A DNA stretch of 5,941 nt, from assembly GCA_017459315.1 (NCBI GenBank), contig JAFUDD010000124.1:1-5941 (forward strand), written 5' to 3'. The DNA comes from Clostridia bacterium (GTDB lineage: Bacteria; Bacillota_A; Clostridia; Christensenellales; CAG-138). Every line of letters starts with the position of its first letter. The stretch's first letter is position 1. The translations under genes were made by a program, and so were the position numbers. Below, piece after piece: positions 5,638 to 5,941 of the stretch. The notes beneath the pieces are model-generated. The model was not told the origin of the DNA, searched no databases, and saw nothing but the letters and a program-made list of their open reading frames with translations.

Positions 5638-5941
5638 ATGACAGACACAATCTTTTTTGACGTGGGCAATACGCTGCGCATCGTGATTCCGGACAAGGCC
5701 TTTTCGGACGCGGCGGAAAAGGAACTGATGGAGCTGGTCGGCGCGACCGAATCGCACGACGAGTTCTTTGCCAAGCTCGAAGCCAACTGGCAGAAGTACC
5801 GCAAGGAGGTCAAAAAGACGCTGCTGGACGCCGGTGAAATGGAGCTGTGGAGCCAGCACCTGCTGCCCGATTACGATAAGGAGCGCGTCTGCGCCCATGC
5901 TGGTCGGCTGACGCGGCTGTGGCGCGACCATGACGGCCGCC
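5638..5941 (+). CDS. HAD-superfamily hydrolase, second of a tandem pair, 3' truncated by window
   Basis: An open frame of 101 codons runs off the right edge. ATG 5638 is preceded by AAAGGAG (5622-5628) at 9 bases. The N-terminus MTDTIFFDVGNTLRIV gives HAD motif I with nucleophile Asp8 and, as in the upstream gene, Gly10 where Asp is usual. The next residues (about 20-100) are charged and helical, as expected for a cap domain, with WxxYRKEV and MELWSQHLLPDYD. Motifs II to IV lie beyond the window. Apart from motif I there is little visible identity to the upstream HAD protein, so the two are either old paralogues or independent members. The 32-base gap without a terminator implies co-transcription from the O2-controlled promoter. 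Confidence 0.85.
   Translation, partial: MTDTIFFDVGNTLRIVIPDKAFSDAAEKELMELVGATESHDEFFAKLEANWQKYRKEVKKTLLDAGEMELWSQHLLPDYDKERVCAHAGRLTRLWRDHDGR

Overview
The window looks like a chromosomal piece of a GC-rich, low-oxygen gut Clostridia member (Oscillospiraceae-like). This is an inference. It rests on near-consensus sigma-A promoters (TTGACA, 17 bp, TAnAAT), strong AGGAG-type ribosome binding sites, GC-ending codons, short AT-rich intergenic stretches, and a plant-glycan and sugar-phosphate gene content. No marker gene fixes the taxon.

Layout. Positions 2-166 hold the last 54 codons of a family 78-type glycosidase (alpha-L-rhamnosidase-like) on the + strand. Positions 150-364 hold a string of small hairpins spaced by TGATATT, then a long pyrimidine/purine hairpin. 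Positions 365-1831 (+) encode a cytoplasmic family 43 glycosidase with a C-terminal CBM6-like domain. A perfect 18-bp bidirectional terminator (1867-1906) separates it from a convergent minus-strand operon, read from right to left: a LacI-family repressor (3507-4529), a PHP-domain phosphoesterase (2793-3506) and a small PfkB-family kinase (1922-2788). These three genes are packed with gaps of 0 and 4 bases. A divergent control region (4530-4849) follows, then two tandem HAD-superfamily hydrolases on the + strand (4850-5605, and 5638 to the window edge, incomplete).

The main result is the control region. Both divergent promoters are near-consensus, and 7-8 bp downstream of each -10 box sits a copy of the same 16-bp palindrome, ACGnAAACGTTTnCGT. 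That is the expected form of a LacI-family operator with a central CG. The most economical model is that the repressor controls its own operon (lacI-PHP-pfkB) and the HAD pair together, giving one regulon of a sugar-type kinase and three candidate phosphatases. A 12-bp repeat of half the operator lies in the leader of the HAD gene. The GH78 and GH43 genes carry no copy of this palindrome in the visible sequence, so they are probably not in the same regulon, although pectin or hemicellulose sugars could supply its inducer.

Substrates cannot be assigned from sequence. The kinase and both HAD enzymes depart from their family signatures at specific residues, and these are recorded below.
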